A stretch of DNA of 64,000 nt from Idiomarina piscisalsi. GTDB lineage: Bacteria > Pseudomonadota > Gammaproteobacteria > Enterobacterales > Alteromonadaceae. The notes under the pieces are model-generated. The model was not told the origin of the DNA, did not search any database, and was given only the letters and a program-made list of their open reading frames with translations. A program made the translations under genes and the position numbers. Positions 9,559-19,017 of this stretch are shown here, piece by piece; within the stretch, counting starts at the first letter, position 1, and each line of letters opens with the position of its first letter. The stretch covers positions 620,001 to 684,000 of the forward strand of contig NZ_PIQA01000001.1 of NCBI RefSeq assembly GCF_003987095.1, read 5' to 3'.

Positions 9559-10767
9559 TCAGGTTAGAGAAACAAAGAACCCAGCAATAGCGGCACTCAT
9601 CATATTGGCGAGTGTCGCTGCCAATAAAGCTCTCATACCCAGTCGGGCAATATCATGACGACGACTCGGCGCCATACCACCTAGCCCACCAAGCAAAATG
9701 GCAATAGATGAGAAGTTCGCAAAACCACAAAGCACGAAAGTAATAATGACCTGCGAATGCTCACTCATTTGGTCTTTATAATTCACAAAGTCCAGATAAG
9801 CGACAAATTCATTAATAACCAGCTTTTGGCCAATGAAGCTACCAGCCAGGTTCGCTTCGTCCCAACTGACCCCTAATACATAGGCAACCGGTTGGAATAC
9901 GTAGCCAAAGACTTCTTGCAGAGTCAAGTCCGCGTAACCAAACCAGCTACCGACCCAACCAAAAATGCCGTTAATTAATGCAATAAGTGCCACAAAGGCT
10001 AACAACATTGCACCCACATTCATGGCTAGCTGTAAACCGCTGGACGCGCCTTGTGCAGCGGCATCAATCACGTTTGCTGAACTGTCTTCAACTTCAATTT
10101 CTTCTAAGTCGTTACGTGGCTTCTCGCATTCAGGAATCATCATTTTTGCCATAAGGAACCCTGCCGGAGCTGCCATAAAGCTTGCGGCGATTAGATATTT
10201 CAGCTCAACACCAACGCCCGCATAGCCCGCAAGTACGGAGCCTGAAACGGACGCCATTCCGCCAACCATTACCGCAAATAGTTCGGAACGGGTCATTGTA
10301 CCTATGAAGGGCCGCACCATCATGGGCGCTTCGGTCTGCCCCACAAAAATATTAGCTGCTGCCGACATTGATTCCGGGCGACTGGTACCCAGTAGTTTTT
10401 GCAGGCCACCACCTAGTATGCGAATGACCCATTTCATAATGCCTAAGTAATAAAGCACTGAAATAAGTGATGAGAAAAAGACAATAACGGACAACACCTG
10501 AATGGCGAACACAAAACCAAAGTCTTCGGACGCTAAGTTGCCAAAAAGAAAGTCGATACCCGCTTTTGTGTAGCCAATAACGGTCGATACTCCTTGTGCG
10601 AAACCAAACAGCATTTCACGACCAATAGGCACATAAAGCACAAACCCGGCAAGCACTACTTGAATAGCAAAAGCACCGAGAACGGTGCGCCAGCGGATAG
10701 CTTTACGGTTAGTAGAAACCAAATAAGCAACGAGAAAAATAATGGCAATGCCAAGAATACTATTCAT
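9559..10767 (-). CDS. nupC: NupC-type concentrative nucleoside transporter
   Basis: This 402-residue protein has about 8-10 hydrophobic helices and CNT signatures: [12 protein letters not shown] (about 145-157), where Gln/Glu contact the nucleoside, [14 protein letters not shown], and the C-terminal [24 protein letters not shown]. It imports nucleosides with H+ or Na+. It lies 12 bp after udk on the same strand, so uptake and phosphorylation of uridine/cytidine form one operon. Confidence 0.93.
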   Translation of the reverse strand: MNSILGIAIIFLVAYLVSTNRKAIRWRTVLGAFAIQVVLAGFVLYVPIGREMLFGFAQGVSTVIGYTKAGIDFLFGNLASEDFGFVFAIQVLSVIVFFSSLISVLYYLGIMKWVIRILGGGLQKLLGTSRPESMSAAANIFVGQTEAPMMVRPFIGTMTRSELFAVMVGGMASVSGSVLAGYAGVGVELKYLIAASFMAAPAGFLMAKMMIPECEKPRNDLEEIEVEDSSANVIDAAAQGASSGLQLAMNVGAMLLAFVALIALINGIFGWVGSWFGYADLTLQEVFGYVFQPVAYVLGVSWDEANLAGSFIGQKLVINEFVAYLDFVNYKDQMSEHSQVIITFVLCGFANFSSIAILLGGLGGMAPSRRHDIARLGMRALLAATLANMMSAAIAGFFVSLT

Positions 10768-10779
10768 AAGAAAACCAGT

Positions 10780-11412
10780 TTATTCCGCCAGCAACTGACG
10801 TATTTTTGTTTTTATAATGTCAATGGCTATTTCGTTCTGGCCACCGCGAGTGACAACAAGATCAGCATACTGTTTGGATGGGAAAATAAAGTCAAAAAAC
10901 GCCGGGCGCACGTACTGCTCATACTGTTCAGTAACAGACTGTAGTGTTCTGCCACGTTCCTCAATATCGCGCTTAATACGACGCAGCAAGCAAATATCCA
11001 ACGGCGTATCCATAAATACGGAAATGTCGAACTGTTCGCGAAGCTTTTCGTCCGTCAGCAGCAAAATACCTTCAACCATAACCACCCTTGCCGGTGCAAC
11101 TTTAATGGTCTCGGGCAAACGAGTGTGTGTTTTGTGACTGTATTGTGGCATCTCGACTGCTTCGCCAGCTTTCAACTGCTTGAGGTGTTGCATGAGCAAG
11201 TCATGCTCAAACGCTGCAGGCTGGTCATAGTTTGTCAGAACGCGCTGCTCCATTGTCATATGACTTTGGTCGCGGTAATAGGCATCCTCGGCGAGAATGG
11301 CGATACCGTCAGTGCCGAGTTCGGCCACTAACTCCTGATAAACCGTTGAGGCAAACAAGCTTTTACCTGATGCTGAAGCCCCTGCTATTGCTATAACTGT
11401 CGTCTTACTCAC
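10780..11412 (-). CDS. udk: Uridine kinase
   Basis: This 210-residue P-loop kinase has GASASGKS (about residues 10-17), EDAYYRDQ (the Asp that positions the nucleoside), [12 protein letters not shown], and the lid region [12 protein letters not shown]. It phosphorylates uridine and cytidine to UMP and CMP in pyrimidine salvage. Length and motifs match E. coli Udk (213 residues). It is the first gene of a two-gene operon with nupC. Confidence 0.95.
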   Translation of the reverse strand: MSKTTVIAIAGASASGKSLFASTVYQELVAELGTDGIAILAEDAYYRDQSHMTMEQRVLTNYDQPAAFEHDLLMQHLKQLKAGEAVEMPQYSHKTHTRLPETIKVAPARVVMVEGILLLTDEKLREQFDISVFMDTPLDICLLRRIKRDIEERGRTLQSVTEQYEQYVRPAFFDFIFPSKQYADLVVTRGGQNEIAIDIIKTKIRQLLAE

Positions 11413-11624
11413 AAGATACCGTGTCTATTTGCTGCAAACCGCGCGCAATTATCCTTGATTGTCTGTGTAATTAAAAGACTTGACTAAGACCTTATTTCAT
11501 ACAAACACTCTTTCATCATTTCAATATGTTTAATTTCGTTACAATTTAATAGTCCATTTCACGAGAATAACAAGTCGCTCTTTCGTATAGTAGACGAGCT
11601 TATAAAAACAAATTGGGAACAACG

Positions 11625-14396
11625 ATGAAAATGATGAAAACCCTCACTGCAGTGGCAGTGACAACAGCACTATTAGGCGGCTGTCAGTCAACCAGCTCAG
11701 CTAATAACACCACGGCCGTTAGCCAGTCACAATTTCCAGAAGTTAAAGTCGATTATGAGACTTTCACTTTAGATAACGGTTTAACCGTTGTTGTGCATGA
11801 AGATCGCAAGGCGCCAATTGTTGCCGTTAACGTCTGGTATGCCGTTGGCTCTAAAGACGAAAAGCCCGGTAAAACTGGTTTCGCCCACCTGTTTGAACAC
11901 TTGATGTTTAATGGTACTGAAAACTACGACGATGAGTACTTCGGTCCCTTCGAGCGTGCCGGCGCAACAGAAATGAACGGCACTACCAACAATGACCGCA
12001 CCAACTACTTTGAAAATGTCCCGACTCCTGCGCTTGATATGGCGTTATGGATGGAGTCAGACCGCATGGGTCATTTGTTAGGCGCTGTTACTCAAGAAAA
12101 ACTCGACGAACAGCGCGGCGTTGTGCAAAACGAGAAGCGCCAGGGCGAAGCTCAGCCATACGGTAAAGCCTGGAGCTACATTGCCGAGCAAACGTTCCCG
12201 GAAGGTCACCCTTATTCATGGTCTGTTATTGGCTCCATGGAAGACTTAAATGCGGCAACCCTGGACGACGTCCATCAATGGTTTAAAGATTATTACGGTG
12301 CTGCAAACGCGGTATTAGTTTTAGCCGGTGATATTGATGTTGAAACCGCTAAAGAGAAAGTGACTAAATATTTTGCAGATATCGGTCCAGGCAAGCCACT
12401 GAAAAAGCAAGAAGCCTGGGTAGCTAAGCGCAATGAAACTAAGCGTGCGACTATGGAAGATCGCGTTCCTGCCGCCCGTGTTTATAAGGTTTGGAACACC
12501 GCACAGATGGGTACGGCTGATTCTGAATACCTTGAGCTATTTGCCGACATCCTTGCTAATGGTAAAAACTCACGTCTTTATGAGCGCTTAGTATACGAAG
12601 AGCAAATTGCCAGCTCAGTCGGTGCGTTCCAATACGGTCGTACTCTTGCCGGACAGTTTATGATTACCGCCGATGCAAAAGCGGGCGTCGAGCTCGAGCA
12701 AATTGAAGCTATCATTAATGAAGAACTGGAGCGTCTAATTAATGAGGGCCCGACACAAGCTGAACTGCAACGCACTAAATTCAGTAATACAGCGAACTTT
12801 GTCCGCCGCGCTGAAAAAGTGGGTGGTTTCGGTGGTAAGTCAGACATTCTAGCCTCTGGCGCTGTCTACCACGATGACCCTGGCTTCTACGCTCAGGAAA
12901 TGGAGTGGACCAAGCAAGCAACGGTTAGTGACGTTCAAAATGCGGCTCAACAGTGGCTTTCAAGCGGTGACTTCGTTCTGAACGTTGTGCCACAGCCAAA
13001 CTACACGGCGCAGGAAACGGATGCTGATCGTTCTGAGCTTCCGAACGTGGGTGATTTACCACAATTAGAACTGCCTGAAGTTGAACAATTTACATTGTCG
13101 AATGGCTTAGACGTTTACTTAGCACAACGTACCGATACGCCAACCATCGAAATGAGCTTAGTCTTTGACAGTGGTTACGCCTCTGACGTTGGCGGCAAAC
13201 TGGGCACGGCAAGTTACACTATGTCGATGCTAAAAGAAGGTACTGAGAGTCTGAGTTCGCTAGAGTTGAGTGAACGTCTGGAGTCTTTAGGAACTAACTT
13301 GAATGCATCAGCAAGCCTGGATAGCTCGCGCATTAGTATGGATACACTAAGCGTTAACTTTGCAGAAAGCCTGGCTCTCATGAATGACGTGCTGCAAAAC
13401 CCAGCTTTCTCAGAAGAAGAAATTGAACGTAAGCGCTCAAACTGGATAGAGGGTATTCGCAAAGAAGAAGCTCGCCCTCAAACTCAGGCCTTACGAGTTC
13501 TGCCAGGCTTAATGTTTGGTGATGGCCATGCTTACAGCCAACCATTAACAGGCTCTGGTACAGTCGAGTCTATTAAATCTCTGACGCGCGACGACTTAGT
13601 TGAGCATGCACAAACGTGGCTGCGCCCAGATAATGCGAAACTGGTCATTGTTGGTGATACCACAGTAGAGCAGGCTAAATCTCTGCTGGAAGAGCAGTTC
13701 GCCAGCTGGCAGGCTCCGGCAACCCCTAAACCTGAAAAAACCTTGGATGCGTCTGCTGCGTCAGACGAAAACCGAGTGTTCTTAATTGATAAGCCAGGAA
13801 CACCTCAGTCACTGATTATCGCCGGTCAGCTAGCACCATCAGGTCAAGTCGACAACGCCGACACTATTGATGTTATGAACACAATTCTTGGCGGCAGTTT
13901 CACCAGTCGTTTAAACATGAACCTTCGTGAAGACAAAGGTTGGTCTTACGGCGCACGTTCTATTTGGCTAGACAACGAAGGTCCGGGACTGTTGATGGCG
14001 CTTGCGCCGGTTCAAACCGACAAGACTCAGGAGTCCATTCAGGAGATTGTCAAAGAGTTTACTCAGTATGAAGGCGACAAGCCGGCCACTGACGACGAAC
14101 TTGCTAAAGTTAAAGCGAACAAAACTGCTAAACTGCCTGGTGCTTATGAAACCAAAGGTGCTTTGTTAAGCAGTCTAGTCAGTACCTTTAACAAAGGCAA
14201 AGATGTTGAGTATCTTGAGTCTTATGGTCAGCGTATTAACGCTATAACATTGGATGATATTCAGCAAAGCGCCGATAAGGTATTAACGCCAAACGCAATG
14301 ACCTGGGTTATTGTTGGTGACTTAGCTGAAATTGAAGATAAGGTTCGCGAATTGAACCTGGGTGAAGTCACGATTCTTCAAAGTGACGAAGAATAA
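11625..14396 (+). CDS. Double-domain M16 (pitrilysin-like) zinc protease lipoprotein
   Basis: The 923-residue product starts at ATG 11625, with GGGAAC as ribosome site; the in-frame TTG 12 bp upstream is not needed. A lipoprotein signal ends in LLGGC (lipobox Cys about residue 20). The N-terminal M16 unit has the inverted zinc motif HLFEH with a downstream Glu in the EQRGVVQNEKRQ region. A second M16 unit (about residues 480-900) lacks the motif but keeps the R/Y region typical of the inactive half (SRLNMNLREDKGWSYGARS). It probably degrades peptides in the periplasm while tethered to a membrane. It is a single gene with its own terminator. Confidence 0.92.
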   Translation: MKMMKTLTAVAVTTALLGGCQSTSSANNTTAVSQSQFPEVKVDYETFTLDNGLTVVVHEDRKAPIVAVNVWYAVGSKDEKPGKTGFAHLFEHLMFNGTENYDDEYFGPFERAGATEMNGTTNNDRTNYFENVPTPALDMALWMESDRMGHLLGAVTQEKLDEQRGVVQNEKRQGEAQPYGKAWSYIAEQTFPEGHPYSWSVIGSMEDLNAATLDDVHQWFKDYYGAANAVLVLAGDIDVETAKEKVTKYFADIGPGKPLKKQEAWVAKRNETKRATMEDRVPAARVYKVWNTAQMGTADSEYLELFADILANGKNSRLYERLVYEEQIASSVGAFQYGRTLAGQFMITADAKAGVELEQIEAIINEELERLINEGPTQAELQRTKFSNTANFVRRAEKVGGFGGKSDILASGAVYHDDPGFYAQEMEWTKQATVSDVQNAAQQWLSSGDFVLNVVPQPNYTAQETDADRSELPNVGDLPQLELPEVEQFTLSNGLDVYLAQRTDTPTIEMSLVFDSGYASDVGGKLGTASYTMSMLKEGTESLSSLELSERLESLGTNLNASASLDSSRISMDTLSVNFAESLALMNDVLQNPAFSEEEIERKRSNWIEGIRKEEARPQTQALRVLPGLMFGDGHAYSQPLTGSGTVESIKSLTRDDLVEHAQTWLRPDNAKLVIVGDTTVEQAKSLLEEQFASWQAPATPKPEKTLDASAASDENRVFLIDKPGTPQSLIIAGQLAPSGQVDNADTIDVMNTILGGSFTSRLNMNLREDKGWSYGARSIWLDNEGPGLLMALAPVQTDKTQESIQEIVKEFTQYEGDKPATDDELAKVKANKTAKLPGAYETKGALLSSLVSTFNKGKDVEYLESYGQRINAITLDDIQQSADKVLTPNAMTWVIVGDLAEIEDKVRELNLGEVTILQSDEE

Positions 14397-14414
14397 AAAA
14401 TAAGACTCGCTCAA

Positions 14415-14454
14415 TAAAAAGCCCCAGCTTAACGATTAAGCTGGGGCTTTTTTA
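14415..14454. terminator. Intrinsic terminator after the M16 protease gene
   Basis: A long stem (AAAAAGCCCCAGCTTA / TAAGCTGGGGCTTTTT) with a 5-nt loop and a T tract. The A-run on the left makes it usable for the convergent oxygenase gene too. Confidence 0.9.
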
Positions 14455-14484
14455 TGCCTTAAAGCAAATTAATGAATCGAACCG

Positions 14485-15180
14485 CTAAGCGCCAAACAAC
14501 TGCTCAGCGCGGCTATGCAGAATCCAGCTGGTGAGAATGTACTTGTCGTTAGAAACCGGCATTCTGCCGCGGTGTGTATGCGTGAAATAAGCAGGCGCTA
14601 TGACCATTTGCCCAGCCTTAGGTTTTAGCGAACGTTCTTGATAATAAAAGTCGGTTTCGCCACCTTCTTCCACATCATTCAAGTAATACATAAACAACAA
14701 CGCTCGGTGCAGTGGCTCAGTGGAGCCTTTTTGCGGAAACGTCTCGCAATGCCAGTAGTTGTAGTTCCCCTCACCTTTTCGGTATCGCTGCATTTGAATA
14801 GCACCAACGCGAAACAACTTTTGCATGATAGCCATTTCATTACCTTTGGCTATTTCATCGAAATTTTCATGGGTCAAAGGTGTTGGTTGTTGAGTTTTCG
14901 GGTGTTGCAGTGTCAATGCGACAGGTGCAATTAGTGCAAAATGATACTTTTTAAAGTACTGCAGTGCATGGTCTGCTGTCGTTTTCTGTATTTTTAACAA
15001 TAACTCCTGATATTCCGGGTGGGAATTTAGCATTAAGTCCGTACTGGACTTTTTATTGGTATCAACACCACCGCCTGTTCGCCCCTGAAAGGTATGCTTA
15101 GAGCTCTCAAAAGCCGTTATCAATTGTTCGCAGAATTCCGGTGATAACGCATTATCGTAGGTTTCAATAAAATCAGGCAT
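14485..15180 (-). CDS. 2-oxoglutarate/Fe(II)-dependent oxygenase (prolyl-4-hydroxylase-like)
   Basis: This 231-residue protein has a C-terminal double-stranded beta-helix. The metal triad appears as HCE (in NYWHCETFPQ; most relatives have HxD) and a later His in THTHRGRMPVSNDKYILTSW, with the following Arg/Lys region for 2-oxoglutarate. The stretch LLFMYYLNDVEEGGETDFYYQE is typical of P4H-like bacterial enzymes. The substrate is unknown. The gene ends 8 bp before the EAL protein gene start on the same strand, but no functional link is evident. Confidence 0.8.
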   Translation of the reverse strand: MPDFIETYDNALSPEFCEQLITAFESSKHTFQGRTGGGVDTNKKSSTDLMLNSHPEYQELLLKIQKTTADHALQYFKKYHFALIAPVALTLQHPKTQQPTPLTHENFDEIAKGNEMAIMQKLFRVGAIQMQRYRKGEGNYNYWHCETFPQKGSTEPLHRALLFMYYLNDVEEGGETDFYYQERSLKPKAGQMVIAPAYFTHTHRGRMPVSNDKYILTSWILHSRAEQLFGA

Positions 15181-15187
15181 AGAAAAA

Positions 15188-16777
15188 TCAGTTTAGTAGT
15201 CGGTTTACTTCAGGACTTGGTTTGCCAATGTAATAACCTTGCAGATACTCAATATTCTGGCTACATAAATAGCTATTCACTTCTTCGTTTTCGACAAACT
15301 CAGCAACAATAGGAATGTTCAACTCCTTACAGATACTTATCATGCCATTTAAAATGCTGGCGCTGGTCTCATCGTGAAGCACATTCTGAACAATACTGCC
15401 GTCAATTTTTAAGTAGTCGGGGCGAAGACTGATAAGCCGGGAAAAGTTAGAATAGCCCACACCAAAGTCATCAATCGCAATTTGACCGCCCAGCTGCCTA
15501 ACCTCGTCAGCAAACACTTGAACCTTCTCAAAGTCCTCTGTCGATTCAGTTTCAGTAATTTCGAAAATAAGCTGTGCTTTTTTGTGTTCCATTAATACGT
15601 AGCGTATGAAATTCACGGTCTTGTCGTTGAGTATGTCTTCAATCGACAAGTTCACCGATATCGCAACACCAAACTCTTCAGAGGCAAGTATCGCCTGTTC
15701 TATCACCGCACGGGTAATTTCACAGTAATAGCGGGTTGTTTTCGCTTTATCCAGGAACATACCCGGTGGTAGGTCGCTGTTGTCATCACGCATTCTGACT
15801 AACGCTTCGTAGTAGCTTGGCCGCTCTTTAGACGTGCTTTTTATCGGCTGGTAATAATTAATGAAACGATGGTCTGTGATAGCGGACTGAATCTTCGGAA
15901 TCCAATTGATTTTGTTTTCTTTTAAGAACTCACGCTCTCGTACCACTTCAATTTTATGGCCAGAGTAAATGGCCTTCGCCTTTGACAGTGCACTTTCTGC
16001 CAACTGCAGGTGCTTGTTATCTCCTACACCCATGCCTATCACCACGTCCAAATTCGCTTCTACGTCACGAACCTGAAGCTTTAAGTCTGACAATGACTCG
16101 TAAAAATGCAGTAAGTGACTTTCAAAAAGCGTGGGGATCATCCGAAAGTCGGGAATCAGAGCGAACTTGTCGCTATACAGGCGATAAATATTAATATGGT
16201 TAGGTTTTAACTGCTTCTGAGCCCAAAGACTGAACTTTCGGAGCAGTTCATCGCCGAAATCTAAGCCGTAAAAATCGGCATAACTACGAAATTTGCGAAT
16301 GTCGAGTACCGCTAGGCACTGCGCTTTAACACGCTTTAAGTCATTTAGCAGGTCGACCCGCATCGGCAAACCTGTTACCCGATCATAACGAGCTTCCTGC
16401 AAAAGCTCATCTAAATAAACTTCGCGGGAAATGTCCTGAAACAGCAAGACTAGCTCGCTCAAATGACCTTTCTCGTCGTACAGCGGTATTGTCATACAAC
16501 GGCACCAGTTAGTGCGGGTATTACTTTCCAGGCAAACAGTACCATTCCAGCTATTACCCGACTCAATAGCGTAGCTAATCACTTCTTTTACGTGATCACG
16601 GTTGTCGGGGTGCAGAAAGTTGTGAAACAGTGTTGTTTGTTTCAGGTAGTGAATATCGAGCAGCTTATGCATGGAGTCACTTAACCACCGAATGTGACCA
16701 GACGGAGACAGTCGGGCACAAAGCGCAGTAGACTCTAGTGTATTTATGTACTGCTTTAACAAAAATTGATCACGCAT
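15188..16777 (-). CDS. PAS-GGDEF-EAL protein, probable c-di-GMP phosphodiesterase
   Basis: This 529-residue cytoplasmic protein has a PAS-like N-terminus (about 1-125), a GGDEF-type domain (about 125-285) whose active-site loop is degenerate (LYSDKFAL instead of GGDEF), and an EAL domain (about 290-525). The EAL domain keeps YEALVR, SVNLS, FEITETE, IDDFGVGYSN, YLKIDG, AEFVE and QGYYIGKP. All key metal and substrate residues appear present, so hydrolysis of c-di-GMP is likely while cyclase activity is not. No other membrane segment is present. Confidence 0.88.
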   Translation of the reverse strand: MRDQFLLKQYINTLESTALCARLSPSGHIRWLSDSMHKLLDIHYLKQTTLFHNFLHPDNRDHVKEVISYAIESGNSWNGTVCLESNTRTNWCRCMTIPLYDEKGHLSELVLLFQDISREVYLDELLQEARYDRVTGLPMRVDLLNDLKRVKAQCLAVLDIRKFRSYADFYGLDFGDELLRKFSLWAQKQLKPNHINIYRLYSDKFALIPDFRMIPTLFESHLLHFYESLSDLKLQVRDVEANLDVVIGMGVGDNKHLQLAESALSKAKAIYSGHKIEVVREREFLKENKINWIPKIQSAITDHRFINYYQPIKSTSKERPSYYEALVRMRDDNSDLPPGMFLDKAKTTRYYCEITRAVIEQAILASEEFGVAISVNLSIEDILNDKTVNFIRYVLMEHKKAQLIFEITETESTEDFEKVQVFADEVRQLGGQIAIDDFGVGYSNFSRLISLRPDYLKIDGSIVQNVLHDETSASILNGMISICKELNIPIVAEFVENEEVNSYLCSQNIEYLQGYYIGKPSPEVNRLLN

Positions 16778-16948
16778 TCGCGCTTGATTACCTCAGCAAC
16801 TCAATATAGATGTTAGCTTTTTGTAATGTAACGAATTCGATAGGATAATAACAGCCCGCAACAGCAGATATTTCTTTAAATTTACTGTCTAGCTTGCGTA
16901 TAATCCACTCGCTTTTACAAACTTGACTAAAATTCAGGCGTTTTCTCA

Positions 16949-17647
16949 ATGAAACACATTGTTTTCTCTTTATTGATTCTTTTAGCTTTCCCCTTCACGG
17001 CAACGGCAGAAAAATACTGGTCAGACACCAGCCTTACCTATTTGAACGGCGGTGACTATGAAGTTGGCGACCCCGATCGCCAGGTCATCACCCTGGAATA
17101 TGTTGGCGGTTACAGCTGGGGTAAAATATTCGCATTTGGCGACAGACTCGAGTCTGACAACGGCGACACCGAAACCTATATTGAGATATCTCCGGAAGTC
17201 TACTTTGTCGAGTTCGAAGACAATTTAGTGAACAACTTAAGCTTTACTACAACAGCAGAAATTGGCGATGGTTTTACCCATTACCTGTATGGTATTGGCG
17301 CAGCTTTTGACTTACCGGGCTTTCAGTTCTTCGAAATTGACGCGTACAGAAGAAACAACGATGGTTTTGAAAATAACTATCAGGTAACGCTGTCATGGGG
17401 CCTGCCTTTCTCCATTGGCGAAACCGAGTGGATGTACGACGGCTTTTTAGATTACGCGTCTGGCATTAGTGGCGTTGGCCCAGCCAATATGAACTTTACT
17501 TCCCAGTTAAAGTGGAACCTGGCACCGTATTTCGACCTGTCTGCGCCACTTTACGTTGGTGTCGAGTACGTTTACTGGCGCAACAAGTTTTACATTGACG
17601 GTGTTAATGAGAAAAACCCGAACTTATTGATTAAGTGGCACTTTTAA
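16949..17647 (+). CDS. Tsx-like outer-membrane beta-barrel protein
   Basis: This 232-residue protein has a clear signal peptide (cleavage after ATA, about residue 20), alternating amphipathic strands and a terminal Phe (KWHF), the signal for BAM-mediated insertion. Features such as the early KYWSDTSLTYL strand and the aromatic-rich strands resemble nucleoside-channel Tsx relatives. It may be a nucleoside or small-solute channel, but the substrate is not shown by the sequence. It is a single gene with a hairpin at its stop codon. Confidence 0.72.
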   Translation: MKHIVFSLLILLAFPFTATAEKYWSDTSLTYLNGGDYEVGDPDRQVITLEYVGGYSWGKIFAFGDRLESDNGDTETYIEISPEVYFVEFEDNLVNNLSFTTTAEIGDGFTHYLYGIGAAFDLPGFQFFEIDAYRRNNDGFENNYQVTLSWGLPFSIGETEWMYDGFLDYASGISGVGPANMNFTSQLKWNLAPYFDLSAPLYVGVEYVYWRNKFYIDGVNEKNPNLLIKWHF

Positions 17648-17660
17648 GTGCCATTTTCTT
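17636..17660 (+). terminator. Terminator overlapping the Tsx-like gene stop
   Basis: TGGCACTT-TT-AAGTGCCA forms a short stem containing the TAA stop, followed by TTTTCTT. It lies at the junction with the convergent RNase gene. Confidence 0.65.
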
Positions 17661-19017
17661 ATAAATGGTAAACACTTTGATAATCTGCGACATCTACGTC
17701 GAAAGATGTTGTTCGCATGAGATGGTCGCGGAATGTTTCTAAGGCGTCCAGCTCACCATGTACCAACTGAATTGCTGTATTTGGCTTTAATTCAGACTGT
17801 TTCAACCACTGCGTAATTTCTTCATAATCGGCATGACCCGACAAGCCCTCCAGGGCTCTTACACGGGCTTTAACCGGCAACCATTCACCGTGCAATTTAA
17901 TCGACTCCACGCCTTGTAGCATCTTAGCACCGCGCGTGCCTCCCGCCTGATGCCCACTGAATAACACCGTGGCACGATGATCAGTCAGCCAATGTTTAAA
18001 ATGGTGCAATATACGGCCGCCGGTCGCCATACCGCTGCCGGCTATAATAATATGTGGTCCCGACTGCGAAGCAATTGCTTTCGACTCATCCACCGAGCAG
18101 GTGTATTCCACTTTATTAAAAGTATTCTGGCACTGTGCATCGGACAGTTTGTGCAACTCATGAAAGCGCTGATACAAACCAGACACGTTAATGGCCATTG
18201 GCGAGTCCAGAAAAATAGGCTGTCGCGGAATACGCTTTTCGTCCATCAATTTCACGAGCAAATACTGCAACAACTGCGCTCGTCCCACCGAAAAACTCGG
18301 AATTAATAACACACCACCAGACTGAGAAGTCTCATTAACCACTTCAGCAAGCTGCTCTTCAGTACTTTCTGTGTCAGCATGCCGTCTGTCACCATACGTT
18401 GACTCGAGCATCAACAAATCAAGGTCTGGCAACGGCTCTGGCGGGTACATCATAATGTCGTTGGGCCGTCCAATGTCGCCGGAAAAACCAATACGCTTAC
18501 CATCGGCTTCAAGAATCACGCTAGCAGCGCCTAAAATATGACCTGCCTTGCGCAGGGTTATGGTGATATCGCCAATAGAAAACTGCTGATGATACTCCAC
18601 GCCCTTAAACAACGTCATGGACGCTTTTGCGGTCGCTTCATCATAAAGTGGTTCAGGCTTTTCATGCCGACTGAGCTTATGTTTACCGAGATACTTGGCG
18701 TCCTCTTCTTGTATACGACCACTGTCCGCCAGCAAGATATCGCACAAACCGACCGTTGCATGATGCGTAAACACAGGACCACGGTAACCATTTTTATATA
18801 AAACCGGAATAAAACCCGAATGGTCTAAATGCGCATGTGTCAAAACAACACCGTCAACGTCCTGAATACCCATTGGCAAAGGCTGCCAATTACGACGGCG
18901 TAACCACTTATACCCCTGAAACAACCCACAGTCGACTAAGAGTCGGGTGGAGTCAGTTTCGACTAAATACTTAGAACCCGTTACGGTCTCTGCACCGCCT
19001 AGAAATACAACTTTCAT
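17659..19017 (-). CDS. Metallo-beta-lactamase fold RNA-processing exonuclease (beta-CASP)
   Basis: This 452-residue enzyme has MBL motifs THAHLDHSG (about residues 60-68), GHILGAAS and FSGDIGR. These are followed by a beta-CASP insert (SPMAINVSGLYQRF; IIIAGSGMATGGR) and the late FSGHQAGGTRGAKML and LSGHADYEE motifs. It belongs to the YSH1/CPSF73-like bacterial group expected to cleave RNA with two zinc ions. Its ATG overlaps the stop of the MASE1-GGDEF gene as GTATGA, so the two are translationally coupled. Confidence 0.9.
   Translation of the reverse strand: MKVVFLGGAETVTGSKYLVETDSTRLLVDCGLFQGYKWLRRRNWQPLPMGIQDVDGVVLTHAHLDHSGFIPVLYKNGYRGPVFTHHATVGLCDILLADSGRIQEEDAKYLGKHKLSRHEKPEPLYDEATAKASMTLFKGVEYHQQFSIGDITITLRKAGHILGAASVILEADGKRIGFSGDIGRPNDIMMYPPEPLPDLDLLMLESTYGDRRHADTESTEEQLAEVVNETSQSGGVLLIPSFSVGRAQLLQYLLVKLMDEKRIPRQPIFLDSPMAINVSGLYQRFHELHKLSDAQCQNTFNKVEYTCSVDESKAIASQSGPHIIIAGSGMATGGRILHHFKHWLTDHRATVLFSGHQAGGTRGAKMLQGVESIKLHGEWLPVKARVRALEGLSGHADYEEITQWLKQSELKPNTAIQLVHGELDALETFRDHLMRTTSFDVDVADYQSVYHL

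Noticed and set aside
11613-11624. TTG start four codons upstream of the M16 gene ATG
   Set aside because: It lies on top of the ribosome site, and the ATG gives a standard lipoprotein signal.
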